From contig CACZVX010000028.1 of the NCBI GenBank assembly GCA_902784755.1, positions 1 through 50,356 of the forward strand: a stretch of DNA of 50,356 nt. Reading direction: 5' to 3'. The position numbers were made by a program, and so were the translations under genes. Below are positions 31,691 through 40,672 of the stretch, one piece after another. The notes under the pieces are model-generated. The model ran no database searches. It saw only the letters and a list, made by a program, of their open reading frames with translations, and was not told the origin of the DNA. The number at the start of each line of letters is the position of its first letter. The stretch's first letter is position 1. Source of the DNA: an uncultured Prevotellaceae bacterium. GTDB lineage: Bacteria > Bacteroidota > Bacteroidia > Bacteroidales > Bacteroidaceae.

Positions 31691-34672
31691 ATGGATATTA
31701 TAACTTGGTTGCTCAAAAAAACTAATGGAATAGATATCAACAGTCTATTATGTGAGAACAAAAGACTGAAAGAAGAGAACGGTAAGAATCTTTCTCAAAT
31801 TAAATTATTGCAGAAAGACAAAGAAATAGCTAATCATACCATTGAGCAGATAAAGGAGCAATTGAATACTTTTGAATCAGAATTTGCTTGTGAAAAAGCG
31901 AATTCTGAGAGGTTAATGAAATTAACAAAAAAACAAGATGAAGAATTGCAAACCATACATAACTCCGAGACTGAGATTAAAAAGGAGAATCTGGTTTTAA
32001 AAACAGAAGCAGAAAGGCTTAATAACAATTTAAGAGAAAAAGATAATATAATTGCTAATTTAAAAGATCAAGTTGCCGAATCAATCAAATCACTTGAAAA
32101 CGAACGAATTAAAATAAAAGAGTTAGAAACAGATATCAAAGAAAAAGAAAAGGAATTAGAACATAACTCTCAGCGAACTTCCAACTTAGAAGTAATTAGT
32201 GAGCCCACTGTCAATAATGGAGAAATACTGCCATTTTTTTCACCTAACGCCAGTGAAGACAATGAAATCTTGGACCAAATCGACCTCTTGAAACATTCCA
32301 ATGAACAGCTTCTCAAAAAGAATGCTCGCCTCAAAAAAGAGACAGACGAGTTAAGAGGCAAGTTGGCCAATAAAGAAAACACTATTGTTATTTTAAATGA
32401 AAGGATCAAAGACTTGGAAGCGAAAGAAGGAATTAAGCCTATTGACATAATAGAGGATTCTACCAACAAATTTCAAGTAACAAATCTTTCAAAGCACAAT
32501 GGCTACATTGATACGACAAAGCGAACAATTGATACCGTCGTAGATTTAGAAACAGGCAAGGAAATATTTGCTAAGGAATTCTTTAGCCAGCCAGAAAGAG
32601 TCATATTTAGCATGCGCAACGAATTGCAAAAGGCGATATATCTAAGACAGCCGAGATTTATCTGCAAATATTGCGGACAGATGGTTAAGATTTCAGGAAG
32701 AAAGACAGAAAGAGGAACCCCATCATTCTTTTCACATCTCCGTGATAGCGAAGACTGTGATTACAAAACCACAACGGGAAGGACAAAGAGAGAGATTGAA
32801 CGGGAAAAATATTCAAAATGCAACGAAGGAGAGCGTCATAAGATAATAAAAAATCTTCTCGCCATCTGTTTGCTTAAAACAAGAGGTGTTACAAATGTTA
32901 GGACGGAAAAAACCATGCTTGGAAATCATCCCATCTTAAATTGGAGAAGGCCCGATGTAGCAATCTCTTATAGAGGACAGGAGATTATTTTTGAGTTGCA
33001 GCTGAGTTCGACATTTGTAAGTGTTATTACAGAACGTGACCTGTTTTATAGGTTGAACAAAAAGTTCATAATATGGGTATTTAACTTTGACGATCAGTCG
33101 GAGCATGTTAACTTGACCAATATGGTCGTAAAAGATGTATATTACAATCACAAGCTAAACATTTTCATTTTTGATAAAGCAGCTTACGAAGAAAGTTTAA
33201 AACGAGGTGAGTTAATATTAAAATGTAATTGGATAAAGCCTGATGGAAGTTGGGCATACACTAATAAAAATGCCTCAAACGAAATTGGAGGTGAGTATGT
33301 TTCATTAAATGACCTTACCTATAGTGATGAATATAAGCCATATTATAAAGATGCAGAAACAGAATTCTTTAAAGAAAATCCAAATTTTGCACAGCGTATC
33401 ATAAGTATAGAAGAAGAAAACAAACAGATATTAGCAGATCTGGATAAAAGGGTGAAAGAGGAAGAAGAAACTTTGCAGAATTTTAATAAGCGACTAGACG
33501 AATTAAAAGAAGCCTTTGAAATAGAATCTGAAATCAAACATTCTCAAAAGTATTTGATTGGTCGACAATATGGGAAAGCCGGTCTTATTACTTTTGATGG
33601 AGAAATCAAGATTCCGTTTGAATACAACTCTATAGGTGCACATAGATATTGGATTGAAGCAAAGAATAATAAAACGGTTGCATTATACAATAAGAACAAC
33701 TACGAAATAATCAATGAAGGGCTTAAATGTGAATCTATTGGTGAAGGTGTTTATCGTATTGCTAAATATGTGGGAGAAGACATATTATGGGGAATACTGG
33801 ATAAACGCGGTGAGAACCTAGTCGATGTTCAATTCTCACGACTTGAGGTATGGAATGCAGAAAAACAGTACCTGTTAGTTGTAAAGAATGGCAAGTATGG
33901 TGTAATGAACCAACATGGCGCATATCTTTTGAAATGCAAATATGATTATATTGATTACATCGACAGTGAAGGATTTGCTGCCGTCACATTAGAAGGTAAA
34001 ACAGGAAAAATAGACAGTGAATGTCATTTTGTTACAGAAAATTCTATAGCAATAGAAGATAAGTACAAAAAAATATGCATCATGGGTAAGTGGGGTATAG
34101 AAAATGTCGTGGATTGTAAATATGACGAATTGGGATCTTATCGTGGCAATTTACTTGGTATTATAGGCGATTCCATGAAACTAATTGAGGTATCATTTGA
34201 AGAAGATTGTCCTGTAAAAGTAAAATTCATAGGAAAGAATGAAAGAGGAATGCTCATATTCAAAGTTGGAAGCAAGGAAGCATTAATGAATGTCCGTCAA
34301 CAGCAGAAAGCGAGGAAAATAAAAGTGATTCCAAAGGAGGCGACAGAAATGTACATTTCGTTTACTATCATAGAAAGAAACTTGTTGTATTTGAGCGCGA
34401 CTCCCGTTAAAGGACCTGTTTCTAAGAAATCAGTAGAAACCAAAGATACAGACTTTGCTTTAGGAACAGTTATTGAAGGCTCTATTGTTCGTGTGGATAG
34501 AAACTATATAATCATCAAATCTGACTATGAGCAGGCTGCATACATTCATCGATTCACATGGGGTGATTACTCTATGGACCAATTCAATAAAGGCCAAATG
34601 GTGAAAGTTGAGAAGATTGGATTCGATGGTAGGCATAAGAAACACATCTGGAAAATACTGTCTGTTTCCTAA
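31691..34672 (+). CDS. Coiled-coil / CoiA-like nuclease / WG-repeat / S1 multidomain protein
   Basis: 993 residues. Residues about 10-250 are a long coiled coil. A zinc-finger-like CKYCGQ (324-329) with SHLRDSEDC (about 348-356) precedes a PD-(D/E)xK-type nuclease core of the CoiA/DUF6035 kind: RRPDVAI (about 419) and IIFELQLSS (about 433). A second coiled coil (about 575-615) leads to WG-like repeats (YGKAGLITFDG, WGILDKRGENLVDVQF, KYGVMNQHGAYLLKCKYD, KWGIENVVDCKYD). The C-terminal 70 residues look like an S1/OB RNA-binding fold (GTVIEGSIVRVDRNYIIIK, then FNKGQMVKVEKIGFDGRHK). The combination suggests a nucleic-acid-cutting protein with its own recognition modules. It is followed at 47 bases by a methyltransferase gene. 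A defence role is a hypothesis. Confidence 0.7.
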   Translation: MDIITWLLKKTNGIDINSLLCENKRLKEENGKNLSQIKLLQKDKEIANHTIEQIKEQLNTFESEFACEKANSERLMKLTKKQDEELQTIHNSETEIKKENLVLKTEAERLNNNLREKDNIIANLKDQVAESIKSLENERIKIKELETDIKEKEKELEHNSQRTSNLEVISEPTVNNGEILPFFSPNASEDNEILDQIDLLKHSNEQLLKKNARLKKETDELRGKLANKENTIVILNERIKDLEAKEGIKPIDIIEDSTNKFQVTNLSKHNGYIDTTKRTIDTVVDLETGKEIFAKEFFSQPERVIFSMRNELQKAIYLRQPRFICKYCGQMVKISGRKTERGTPSFFSHLRDSEDCDYKTTTGRTKREIEREKYSKCNEGERHKIIKNLLAICLLKTRGVTNVRTEKTMLGNHPILNWRRPDVAISYRGQEIIFELQLSSTFVSVITERDLFYRLNKKFIIWVFNFDDQSEHVNLTNMVVKDVYYNHKLNIFIFDKAAYEESLKRGELILKCNWIKPDGSWAYTNKNASNEIGGEYVSLNDLTYSDEYKPYYKDAETEFFKENPNFAQRIISIEEENKQILADLDKRVKEEEETLQNFNKRLDELKEAFEIESEIKHSQKYLIGRQYGKAGLITFDGEIKIPFEYNSIGAHRYWIEAKNNKTVALYNKNNYEIINEGLKCESIGEGVYRIAKYVGEDILWGILDKRGENLVDVQFSRLEVWNAEKQYLLVVKNGKYGVMNQHGAYLLKCKYDYIDYIDSEGFAAVTLEGKTGKIDSECHFVTENSIAIEDKYKKICIMGKWGIENVVDCKYDELGSYRGNLLGIIGDSMKLIEVSFEEDCPVKVKFIGKNERGMLIFKVGSKEALMNVRQQQKARKIKVIPKEATEMYISFTIIERNLLYLSATPVKGPVSKKSVETKDTDFALGTVIEGSIVRVDRNYIIIKSDYEQAAYIHRFTWGDYSMDQFNKGQMVKVEKIGFDGRHKKHIWKILSVS

Positions 34673-34719
34673 CCAATGAAGTATTCTTTCCAAATAATGA
34701 ATATAATAATTACAAAGAT

Positions 34720-35520
34720 ATGCAAGATAGAGTAACACTTCCACATTGGTTAGACCATCTAATCTTTGAACAATTAGGGGCAAGGTATTGTCGTGCTAAT
34801 GCCGATATGACTGTTATTGATTGGGATAAGAGTGATGTACTAAACTATTTAGGAACATACTTTCCACGCAGTTATGCAGAATCTTATTGTATCTTTAGTG
34901 AATTTTTTCGCTCGCATCCAAACGTATTTGAAGGCAAGACAGAAGTATCTATTTTCGATTTTGGATGCGGAACAGGTGGAGAAATTATTGGATTGCTTAC
35001 TGTAATATCTGAGAAAATTCCTAGCATCTGCAAAGTGAACATTTCTGCACTTGACGGAAACTTTCATTCATTAAGACTGTTTGAGAAAGTTTTTAACACT
35101 TACAAAAGAAGATGTAGAATAGAAATAGAACTTAAATTGATTCCGATTAAAATTGAAGATTTTTACGATCTTTCCATTCTGGACACAATCATACCTTGCG
35201 GACTTGACATTTTCATGTCATTTAAAGCTATATGTGAGTTTGTGACAAAAGAGAGGTTTGAACAACAAAATGCTTATACCCATATAATCAAGACGTTTAT
35301 TCCGAAACTTGACGAATATGGACTAATGGTTCTTGCTGATTTGACTTCACATAATAAGGTATCTCAAGAATGGCTACCACGAATGATGGATGCTGGATAC
35401 TCCCAAACAGATTGCCAACTATTGATGAAGAACAATGGCTACAACCAAACATTCACTGTAACGCATAAAAGAAAAACAAATGATATTAGTAAAATTTCAT
35501 GGAGAATTTTAAAACGATAG
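34720..35520 (+). CDS. SAM-dependent methyltransferase, Rsm22-like
   Basis: 266 residues. Motif I is clear (IFDFGCGTGGEIIGLL, about 77-92), followed by an acidic residue in ISALDGN (about 108-114) for SAM binding. The region YFPRSYAESYCIFSEFF resembles the segment before the SAM fold in Rsm22-type rRNA methyltransferases, so an RNA substrate is possible. No target-recognition domain of DNA methyltransferases or (D/N)PP(Y/W) motif is seen. The helicase gene follows after 4 bases. Within the operon it could modify the molecule that the helicase and nuclease act on. Confidence 0.75.
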   Translation: MQDRVTLPHWLDHLIFEQLGARYCRANADMTVIDWDKSDVLNYLGTYFPRSYAESYCIFSEFFRSHPNVFEGKTEVSIFDFGCGTGGEIIGLLTVISEKIPSICKVNISALDGNFHSLRLFEKVFNTYKRRCRIEIELKLIPIKIEDFYDLSILDTIIPCGLDIFMSFKAICEFVTKERFEQQNAYTHIIKTFIPKLDEYGLMVLADLTSHNKVSQEWLPRMMDAGYSQTDCQLLMKNNGYNQTFTVTHKRKTNDISKISWRILKR

Positions 35521-35524
35521 ACTT

Positions 35525-36637
35525 ATGAAAAAAGACTGGATGATTAAAGAGTCCGAATTGGACGATGACCAAATTAAAGTCCTCATGGAAACACTTGACA
35601 AGTCTTGCATCGTTGCTGGATGTGCAGGAAGTGGCAAGTCCGTATTGGCATTAATAAAAGCTCAGCGTGTTCAAAAAGAGTACGGCAACAACTACAAAGT
35701 TATAGTCTTCACAAAAGCCCTTTGCAATTACATGAACTCTGGCAAACAAGAGTTAGGGCTTACTAATGACTTCTACTATCACCAAGAGTGGAAATACCAA
35801 CGAGAAAGAAGAGGTAGGTACATGGTATATAGTCGGGATGAAAATGGAAATATGATTCCCTATATGCCATCTGCCGATTATATTATTGTAGATGAAATTC
35901 AAGATTTTAGTGATGAAGAAATCAAAGAATTCTTGAATGCAACACATAAAAATTTCTTCTTCTTTGGTGATACAGCTCAGTCTATATATGAAGGTCTAAA
36001 AACAACTCTTCCTGTCGATAGAATCAGTTCAATAGTCCCCCTTAACATGAAAGTTAAGAATTGGGAATTATACCGAAATTATCGCCTTCCTTTGCCTGTA
36101 GCAAGAATTGTGCAGCCTGTTGGCGTTGATCTTCCTCCATTCATAGAGAGTACATATAAAAGCAAGGAAACTGCAATCCCAAGATTCTTGAAATATAATG
36201 ACGAAGAAACACAGATAAAAGCTATTCATGATATTATCGTCAAGAATAATATGACTGATGTTGCTATTCTCTTGCCTGATAATGATTATGTCAAGAGTGT
36301 TTATGACCAGTTGAAGGCTTTGGGTGGCAACTATGAACTTCGTTACAATGATCGAGAAAACTTTAGGAATAGCCAAGATAGTCTGAACTTTGGTTCAACT
36401 AATCCCAAAGTAATGACTTATCATAGTGCTAAAGGATTACAATTTGAAACAGTATTTCTTCCATATATAGAGAACTTCTCTGGAGACGAATCTGACAGAA
36501 AGGCATTGTATGTGGCTATGACTCGTACATACAGAAACCTTTATGTAATGTATTCTTCTATCCTGCCATCGCCACTCAATAAGATAGACAATAGTCTTTA
36601 CAAAACAACAGAAATTGACGAAATCGAAGACTTGTAA
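35525..36637 (+). CDS. Compact superfamily 1 (UvrD-like) helicase
   Basis: 370 residues. Motif I GCAGSGKSVLA (about 32-42), motif II VDEIQDF (about 122-128), motif III GDTAQSIYEG, motif IV YRNYRLPLPVA, motif V TYHSAKGLQFETVF and motif VI YVAMTRTYRNLYV are all intact, so it should hydrolyse ATP and move on single-stranded nucleic acid. It is far shorter than UvrD or Rep because the 1B and 2B insertions are almost absent. The neighbour on each side is 2-4 bases away. Such minimal SF1 enzymes are common in mobile defence-type operons. Confidence 0.85.
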   Translation: MKKDWMIKESELDDDQIKVLMETLDKSCIVAGCAGSGKSVLALIKAQRVQKEYGNNYKVIVFTKALCNYMNSGKQELGLTNDFYYHQEWKYQRERRGRYMVYSRDENGNMIPYMPSADYIIVDEIQDFSDEEIKEFLNATHKNFFFFGDTAQSIYEGLKTTLPVDRISSIVPLNMKVKNWELYRNYRLPLPVARIVQPVGVDLPPFIESTYKSKETAIPRFLKYNDEETQIKAIHDIIVKNNMTDVAILLPDNDYVKSVYDQLKALGGNYELRYNDRENFRNSQDSLNFGSTNPKVMTYHSAKGLQFETVFLPYIENFSGDESDRKALYVAMTRTYRNLYVMYSSILPSPLNKIDNSLYKTTEIDEIEDL

Positions 36638-36639
36638 TT

Positions 36640-38961
36640 ATGAAATATTATATTCCAACTAGTTCATTGAACTTTAATAATATTCTCTCAACGGAATCAT
36701 TATCGCCAAAGTCTTTTTATGAAAGAAGGGGATTCGGGTATTCTCGTTGGTTCTCTGTTGAAGAGAATTCCATAGAGCATTTGACGTTACTCTATGACAA
36801 ACCACATATGTTTGAACGTCCGCAATCTGACATTGAGGATCATCCAATGCTGATAGAAATTGATGTAGATGATGAGTTCCCCAAAATTGCTGATGGCGTA
36901 TTCTATACAGATAGAACTATTTATCTTAATCCTTGGCAGACAAAGTTTATCTTTTTCACACCAAAGGACAAAACAACAGCATTGTCGTTATCAGATAGCA
37001 GCTTAGAAACAAAACTAGTTAGATTGTACCAGCGAAAGATTGATGTTAAGCAATTTGAAGGAAGATTTCCTATAATTCAAAACGATAGTATTGCCCCTAT
37101 CGGTGACATAGACAGCTTGGTAGAAGATGATTATGTTATCAATAAGATGAAAGGTCTCTTATATGGATATTATATAGGAGCCAACTTGTCATCAACGAAG
37201 GAAAATGTTCAGAAACTAGACACTTTGCGTGAGATACAAAACATTTTCTCTTCTGTAATGTCTAGTTATGATAAAACTCCATCAAGTGCCCAACGCTCAC
37301 GATTAAATGAACTCTTCGACTACCTCGATAGCCAGCAACCAATCTATGCAGACTTAGAAAAAGAAGTCGGTAATAGGCTTTTGGTTGACAGAATATTTGC
37401 AATATTCAAGCGTCATGGCTATGTATTTACATCCATTGACCGAAGGAAATTAATATATGATCTACAAGTTGACGGCGAGAATAACCAGTCAATAACATGG
37501 ATTAATCGTGAGATTGCCCGTGCTAAGTCTTTAATGGAATCGTCAAAAGTGAAATTGAATCCTGATGTTGCTGAAATAATCGTATCATCGAAGGATAAAG
37601 TTGCAGCTCCCAAAACAATAGAAGACAAACTTATGGCAAACTTATTTGTTTGCTGGGTTAATGAAGTTCTTTGTTCTAAATCTTTTAATGGAAATATTAA
37701 CTCCATCAAAGAAGGACTTTCTGATGAGATCACAAAATCGGCAAAAAAAGTAATAGGTTCGGATTGGGAAAATAGTCCAGTTAGAACATATCTCAACCAA
37801 CTTCGCCGTCATCTACGAGGTGAAGAATTTAACCAATCATGGGATAATGGTGTTTTGTCTTCTATATCAGCTGTTTTGATAAAAGGAAACGAATGGGAAC
37901 AGCTTTTAAACTTTATGCAGAGTAAAGGCATGTATGATTATCGTATTGCTTTCGCTTTATATGGGGTTCTCAATGGCTTTGCAAACATGACACGTGATTT
38001 TACGGATTTGCTCCTTACAACAGAGTCTAATTATCTATCTAAGGTTTATCGTGAAATGTACGGCCAGCTTTTAGAGAAGGACATTCCTGAGACCACCAAC
38101 ACATCTTCAGCAATTGAGACAAAGAAACTTGAAAAAGGAACATTCGAAGAGGGAATGCGGACTATTGTTCTTCAAAATCCAGAAGAAAAGGCTCTTAAAG
38201 ATTGGCAAAATGGTATAAGAGTATTTGCGGCATCTGTAATTAAAAGAGATAAGCAAAAACTTCTTAATTCACTTGAAGAGGCCTTTGCTCAAAACGGTGA
38301 TAATCAAGACTTTTTCGCTTTCATAACAATGCTTGACAATTTCGAAGGTTGGAAGCCTGGCAAGAATGGCCCAAGTACAGCATGGACAAGATTGCAGGAA
38401 CACTATGTTCCTGACTATAACCAACGTATAGGCATACCAGCAAAGAAACAAAGCCAAAGCAAGAAACCTACTCAACAAGAAAAAGGTTTGTTTGATGGTT
38501 TTGTTGATGGATTGCAAAATGTTACTCAAACCGTAATAAACGCATTCACAGGTGACGAAGATATAATTAATAAAGAAGAACAAAAACAAGAATCTTCCTC
38601 TCCTGAAAAAGCAATGCAGGCAGTTTCTCGGGTGGGAAAATCTATACTTGATGACAAAGCGTGGATATATGAATGTTCTACTTTTATTTCTGATTCTCGT
38701 GCCAACAGGCAATTTATTGAGGATATGGAATGGTTTGTAGGAAATCATAATGATACCTATAATGACAAAAAGAAAGGAATAGTTCCTGGTTATTATGCTG
38801 GGCATGATCGAACTAACGAACGTGTTCTTGAAAGAATTAGAGCATATATGGATAATAAGCTTAAACCTCGTAGTGCAAAAATGCAATGGCTTGCCGAGAT
38901 ATACGCTAATATCCCTATTAATAAAATATTAGATTATATTTCAAAAATATATGGTTTCTGA
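36640..38961 (+). CDS. Uncharacterised 773-residue protein of the accessory operon
   Basis: I do not recognise this protein. The N-terminus (KYYIPTSSLNFNNILSTES, then LSPKSFYERRGFGYSRW) faintly recalls ADP-ribosyltransferase/DarT-type starts, an untested idea. Residues about 130-590 are largely helical. About 600-660 is low-complexity (KKQSQSKKPTQQEKG) followed by an amphipathic stretch GLFDGFVDGLQNVTQTVINAF. The last 100 residues include DDKAWIYECSTFISDSRANR and a helical end. There is no signal peptide. It starts 2 bases after the helicase stop and overlaps the start of the DUF1848 gene by 11 bases, so it is probably made in fixed proportion with both. It may be the central scaffold or effector. 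Confidence 0.6.
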   Translation: MKYYIPTSSLNFNNILSTESLSPKSFYERRGFGYSRWFSVEENSIEHLTLLYDKPHMFERPQSDIEDHPMLIEIDVDDEFPKIADGVFYTDRTIYLNPWQTKFIFFTPKDKTTALSLSDSSLETKLVRLYQRKIDVKQFEGRFPIIQNDSIAPIGDIDSLVEDDYVINKMKGLLYGYYIGANLSSTKENVQKLDTLREIQNIFSSVMSSYDKTPSSAQRSRLNELFDYLDSQQPIYADLEKEVGNRLLVDRIFAIFKRHGYVFTSIDRRKLIYDLQVDGENNQSITWINREIARAKSLMESSKVKLNPDVAEIIVSSKDKVAAPKTIEDKLMANLFVCWVNEVLCSKSFNGNINSIKEGLSDEITKSAKKVIGSDWENSPVRTYLNQLRRHLRGEEFNQSWDNGVLSSISAVLIKGNEWEQLLNFMQSKGMYDYRIAFALYGVLNGFANMTRDFTDLLLTTESNYLSKVYREMYGQLLEKDIPETTNTSSAIETKKLEKGTFEEGMRTIVLQNPEEKALKDWQNGIRVFAASVIKRDKQKLLNSLEEAFAQNGDNQDFFAFITMLDNFEGWKPGKNGPSTAWTRLQEHYVPDYNQRIGIPAKKQSQSKKPTQQEKGLFDGFVDGLQNVTQTVINAFTGDEDIINKEEQKQESSSPEKAMQAVSRVGKSILDDKAWIYECSTFISDSRANRQFIEDMEWFVGNHNDTYNDKKKGIVPGYYAGHDRTNERVLERIRAYMDNKLKPRSAKMQWLAEIYANIPINKILDYISKIYGF

Positions 38962-40003
38962 AAAAGTTTCAATTCGTACGGACTCTGGTGAGATTGTAGA
39001 AGCAACGGCTCCTGTAATCATATCTGCAAGCCGTTCTACTGACATCCCCGCCTTTTATGCCAAGTGGTTTTTTAACCGCTTAGCTAAAGGGTATTGTGTG
39101 TGGTACAATCCGTTTAACCAACAGCCGATGTATATCTCGTTCAAAAATTGCAAGGTGATAGTCTTTTGGACGAAGAATCCAGAACCAATCATTCAATACT
39201 TGCCAGAACTTAACAAGCGAGGGATACATTATTATTTCCAAGTAACATTAAATGACTATATGCAGGAGGGCTTCGAACCGAATGTGCCACCAGTGGCTAA
39301 GCGTATAGAAACATTCAAGAAGTTGTCGCAAATGATAGGCAAAGAAAGGGTTATATGGCGCTTTGATCCCCTAATCGTGACACCACAACTTACACCTCGT
39401 ATGCTATTGACTCGTATCTGGCATATAGGAAATGAGTTGAAAGGTTTCACAGATAAACTTGTGTTCAGTTTCGTTGATGTGAAAGCATATCGGAAGGTAC
39501 AGAACAACTTAATCAAAGAAACCTCATATTTCACGAAAGAAGATGTAGAAAGAGCTGAAATGTCTGATACCCAACGGATGGAAATCGTTGACGGTCTTGT
39601 GAAACTGCGTGAAATATGGAAGCAAGATGGATGGAATCTGCAAATGGCCACATGCGCAGAAGATATGGAACTTTCGCAGTATGGGATAGAGCATAATTGC
39701 TGTATTGACGGCGAACTAATGAAACGCATCTTTGCCGATGATAAGGAATTGGCCTATTATCTCCATACAGGAAAGTTGCCGGAACGCGATATGTTTGGCG
39801 AAATCCCCCCAATTCCGGATAAACCAAAGAATCTGAAAGACAAAGGTCAGCGAAAAATTTGTGGTTGCATGATAAGTAAAGACATTGGTATGTATAATAC
39901 CTGTCGCCATTTCTGTGTATATTGCTATGCCAACACCAGTAAGGGGGCCGTACTAAAGAACAAAGACAAGCATAATGATGAGAGTGAGAGTATAATTGGG
40001 TAA
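38951..40003 (+). CDS. DUF1848 protein, radical-SAM-like with C-terminal CX3CX2C
   Basis: 350 residues of the DUF1848 family, related to spore-photoproduct-lyase-type radical SAM proteins. The N-terminus IISASRSTDIPAFYAKWFFNRL and the segments VIVFWTKNPEP and VIWRFDPLIVTP are family marks. The iron-sulphur motif CRHFCVYC (Cys318, Cys322, Cys325) lies near the C-terminus, not the N-terminus as in most radical SAM enzymes. The ATG overlaps the end of the preceding gene by 11 bases, so translation is coupled. The family's substrate is unknown; kinship to photoproduct lyase hints at nucleic-acid repair or modification, which would fit the helicase and methyltransferase upstream. Confidence 0.82.
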   Translation: MVSEKVSIRTDSGEIVEATAPVIISASRSTDIPAFYAKWFFNRLAKGYCVWYNPFNQQPMYISFKNCKVIVFWTKNPEPIIQYLPELNKRGIHYYFQVTLNDYMQEGFEPNVPPVAKRIETFKKLSQMIGKERVIWRFDPLIVTPQLTPRMLLTRIWHIGNELKGFTDKLVFSFVDVKAYRKVQNNLIKETSYFTKEDVERAEMSDTQRMEIVDGLVKLREIWKQDGWNLQMATCAEDMELSQYGIEHNCCIDGELMKRIFADDKELAYYLHTGKLPERDMFGEIPPIPDKPKNLKDKGQRKICGCMISKDIGMYNTCRHFCVYCYANTSKGAVLKNKDKHNDESESIIG

Positions 40004-40105
40004 AGAATCATGAGAGCGACAATTTTCTAAGAATACGGATCTTATTTTTCTTTATTAAGCCCTATACTATGGCTGTAATATTGGGAAAGAAATTTGATAA
40101 TTGCT

Positions 40106-40390
40106 ATGAAAAAAAAGAAAATCTTTCAAGCCTTGGGCTATGTATATTTGATATGGCTTGCTATTAATCTGTATGCTTTATCGCACGGATTAGTTCATCC
40201 AACTCGTTTTTCTTCATTTGAAAGGCGATTAGGGTATAGAGAGGGTAATAATAATAGTCCACTATTTCCTCTAGAATCTTCTGACTTGGGAACATATGAC
40301 TTTTCAGAGTTTTGTCTTTACGCAATAGCCATTCCTTTGATTCTATTTGCTTTATACAAACTGTTCGAAACATTTCGAAAATCAACGTAA
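40106..40390 (+). CDS. Small membrane protein, two predicted helices
   Basis: 94 residues from ATG 40106; an in-frame TTG at 40094 is less likely. A first hydrophobic segment ALGYVYLIWLAINLYAL (about 10-26) and a second YAIAIPLILFALYKLF (about 71-86) enclose a soluble loop of about 45 residues. No family recognised. It precedes a second small membrane protein gene by 8 bases. Confidence 0.6.
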   Translation: MKKKKIFQALGYVYLIWLAINLYALSHGLVHPTRFSSFERRLGYREGNNNSPLFPLESSDLGTYDFSEFCLYAIAIPLILFALYKLFETFRKST

Positions 40391-40398
40391 GCTTTATT

Positions 40399-40647
40399 AT
40401 GTTGCGAATACTCATATACCTACTTCTTGCAGTTCTTTTCGCCCCAATGCCTTACGGCTATTACCAACTAGTGGGGTTTGTTTCCATGGTTGTTCTCACC
40501 ATCATGGCTTTCCTGTTTTTTAATGAAAAAAGGAAGGATGGACGGTATACTTTGGTACACTGGTCATTGCAGTTCCAACCTTTCATAAAGATTGCATTGG
40601 AACGCATGATTAAGGACACCGTTGATGTGATTGCGGGCAATAGATAA
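40399..40647 (+). CDS. Small membrane protein, DUF6804-like
   Basis: 82 residues from ATG 40399. The sequence LLLAVLFAPMPYGYYQLVGF and the end FQPFIKIALERMIKDTVDVI resemble the short DUF6804 family (two membrane helices, PYGYY, and a 'NPFIKI..R' tail), from memory. Function of the family is unknown. An in-frame upstream extension overlaps the previous gene and was not used. Confidence 0.6.
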   Translation: MLRILIYLLLAVLFAPMPYGYYQLVGFVSMVVLTIMAFLFFNEKRKDGRYTLVHWSLQFQPFIKIALERMIKDTVDVIAGNR

Positions 40648-40672
40648 ACGAACAAAAGAGTTTCGTGGAATT

